Source of the DNA: Nocardia sp. NBC_00565
Lineage (GTDB): Bacteria; Actinomycetota; Actinomycetes; Mycobacteriales; Mycobacteriaceae
Direction of reading: 5' to 3'
Assembly (NCBI RefSeq): GCF_036345915.1
Contig: NZ_CP107785.1
Coordinates: 3,410,001 to 3,474,000, forward strand
Length of the DNA: 64,000 nucleotides
Every line of letters begins with the position of its first letter. The first letter of the stretch is position 1. Below, piece by piece: positions 62,915-64,000 of this stretch. Both the position numbers and the translations under genes were made by a program. Under the pieces are notes generated by a model, which saw only the letters and a list, made by a program, of their open reading frames with translations, had not been told where the DNA came from and made no database searches.

Positions 62915-63745
62915 TTATGTCGAGGCAGCGGTGATGCGATTACGCAGCACCCCGATCCCTTCGATCTCGGTCTCCACCACGTCTCCACCACACAGGTACC
63001 GGGGTGGTTTATGCGCGGTACCGACTCCGCCGGGCGTCCCGGTCAACACGAGGTCTCCGGGTCGCAATGTGGTGAAAGAGGAGATGTAGGACAGCAATTC
63101 GGGGGCGTCGAAAACGAGGTCATCGGTGGAACCGACCTGCTCCTGGACGCCATTGACCCGACACGTGATGCGCAGTCCGTCAGCCGGGTCGATTTCCTCC
63201 GGTGTCACCAACTCCGGGCCCAGCGGGGTAGTGGCATCGAATGCTTTGCCCTGCAACCACTGCGGAGTCCGGCGTTGCCAGGACCGCACGGAGAAGTCGT
63301 TGGCGACGGTGTAACCGGCGATCGCGGCGCGCGCGGTGTCACGATCGGCGTGGCGCAGTTCGGCGCCGACCACGACGGCGAGTTCGGCTTCCCAGTCGAA
63401 CATCACCGACTCCGCGGGGCCCGGAAGTGCGATGTCGGAATCCCAGGCGGTCAGGGTGTCGGCAAATTTCGCGAACAGGGTCGGGAATTGCGGAGTCGGA
63501 TGACCCAGTTCCTCGATGTGCGCTCGGTAGTTGTGGCCGCAGCACACGATCTTCGTAGGATTCAGGACCACCGGCGCCACACGCTCGGCAGATCCCGCGC
63601 CCACCTGCCCTCCCAGCGTCGATCGCCAGTCCGGCTGCGTGAGCAGCGAGGCGACCTCGGAGGCGGAGCTGGTGTACCACTGACCGTCGATACGCACTTG
63701 AGCGCGAGACTCGCCGCTATCGGTGAAGACTGTACGCAAACGCAT
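62915..63745 (-). CDS. Fumarylacetoacetate hydrolase family protein (right copy)
   Basis: 276 residues from ATG 63745 (MRLRTVF). Same core as the left copy (CCGHNYRAHIEE, DWEAELAVVVG, RPGDLVLTGTPGGVG). Differences cluster near residues 30-65. Expected to act on a 2-oxo or acylpyruvate-type ring-cleavage product with Mg2+. Confidence 0.86.
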   Translation of the reverse strand: MRLRTVFTDSGESRAQVRIDGQWYTSSASEVASLLTQPDWRSTLGGQVGAGSAERVAPVVLNPTKIVCCGHNYRAHIEELGHPTPQFPTLFAKFADTLTAWDSDIALPGPAESVMFDWEAELAVVVGAELRHADRDTARAAIAGYTVANDFSVRSWQRRTPQWLQGKAFDATTPLGPELVTPEEIDPADGLRITCRVNGVQEQVGSTDDLVFDAPELLSYISSFTTLRPGDLVLTGTPGGVGTAHKPPRYLCGGDVVETEIEGIGVLRNRITAAST

Positions 63746-63815
63746 GGGATGCCTGCACTTCGCATTCCCCCGGCTCTGACCGGTCAGGACGAACACCAAA
63801 AGATGTATGTTGCTC

Positions 63816-63835
63816 TAATGACGGTAGCGACATTA
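63816..63835. promoter_or_regulatory. Candidate TetR operator, right copy
   Basis: TAATG, ACGGTAGCGA, CATTA: a 5-bp-arm palindrome 71 bp upstream of the FAH start. The equivalent bases at 5311-5330 are partly kept. A typical place and size for the operator of the module's TetR regulator. Confidence 0.45.
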
Positions 63836-63916
63836 TCACTATATACTGACGCGAGCTGCCAGCTGGTCCCGTGCAAATTCTCACCTGGGTAGCTCCCGTA
63901 CGAAATCAACTTCGCA

Positions 63917-64000
63917 TGACCACCGAACGACGCTCGTCATGGTTACAAAACAGCGACCGCGCACTCCCTGTTAGCGACGCAGTTCACCGGGCAGGCTGTC
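63917..64000 (+). CDS. Possible start of a divergent gene, cut by the window end
   Basis: ATG 63917 opens a frame (MTTERRSSWLQNSDRALPVS…) to the edge, at least 28 codons. Position matches that of the RidA gene in the left copy, but the sequence is not RidA and the ribosome site is poor. Family not recognised. Confidence 0.3.

Larger units (their letters stand above)
62290..63835. repeat. Right copy of duplicated TetR-cupin-FAH module
   Basis: Direct repeat of 3771-5330. Similar in gene order and in most coding bases; the divergent gene beyond the promoter differs. Confidence 0.85.

Noticed and set aside
1..64000. CRISPR arrays, rRNA and tRNA genes
   Set aside because: No regularly spaced repeats, no cloverleaf with a recognisable T-loop, and no conserved rRNA segment were noticed on reading both strands.

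Overview
The window is high-GC actinobacterial chromosome of the Nocardia/Rhodococcus type (Mycobacteriales). The evidence is a complete yrbE-mce operon with its Mce-associated protein, abundant GTG/TTG starts, tightly overlapping ATGA/GTGA gene junctions, a nitrate-sensor-type actinobacterial kinase and IS4/IS701 elements. No rRNA, tRNA or CRISPR array was seen.

Layout. (1) 1-3515, minus strand: a MoxR-like AAA ATPase next to a zinc metallopeptidase-like protein and a hypothetical protein. (2) 3.6-7.6 kb: a graveyard of aromatic-catabolism genes around an intact cupin / fumarylacetoacetase-family pair and a RidA protein. It holds two TetR stubs, a ligase-thioesterase chimera, a PaaX regulator with an in-frame stop, and esterase ends. 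(3) 7.86-16.45 kb: an intact mce operon (yrbEA, yrbEB, mceA-F and a Mce-associated protein). (4) 16.6-17.3 kb: a decayed SDR and a serine-recombinase scrap. (5) 17.4-26.7 kb, minus: a seven-gene catabolic operon led by a 4-hydroxyacetophenone-monooxygenase-like Baeyer-Villiger enzyme, with amidohydrolase, NmrA-like, dienelactone-hydrolase-like, FAD oxidoreductase, carboxylesterase and metallo-hydrolase genes. (6) 27.5-33.2 kb: a LysR regulator divergent from a five-gene 3-hydroxyanthranilate meta-cleavage operon (NbaE/G/F/C/D type). (7) 33.1-37.3 kb: a truncated hypothetical gene and a fused double ABC exporter. (8) 37.6-40.5 kb: an IS4-family element inserted exactly at the end of an IS701-like element. 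(9) 40.6-46.4 kb, minus: a CoA-dependent side-chain degradation operon (type III CoA-transferase, two acyl-CoA dehydrogenases, enoyl-CoA hydratase, carboxylesterase), preceded by tandemly duplicated NTF2-like genes (46.5-48.3 kb). (10) 48.7-51.9 kb: an unusual MFS transporter and an enoyl-CoA hydratase. (11) 52.3-61.7 kb: two HSL-type hydrolases sharing a nearly identical 263-bp tract, an SDR and SDR relic, a lone sensor kinase, an ECF sigma factor with broken anti-sigma gene, and a kynurenine-formamidase-like hydrolase with a cupin. (12) 61.9-64 kb: a second copy of the TetR/cupin/fumarylacetoacetase module from the left end.

How it fits together. The nba-type operon should take 3-hydroxyanthranilate to 2-oxopent-4-enoate. 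The LysR-nba intergenic region, the upstream region of the Baeyer-Villiger operon and both NTF2-like genes share a 16-bp partial palindrome (ATGCCY-N3-AGGRCAT). They are therefore proposed to form one regulon spread over 22 kb. Together they would form an uncharacterised pathway that removes a side chain, via CoA thioesters and Baeyer-Villiger/ester chemistry, from a substrate ending in an amino-hydroxybenzoate ring. The substrate is unknown. The island appears assembled from several acquisitions, as judged from flanking transposase and resolvase relics, tandem duplications, truncated genes at junctions and nested IS elements.
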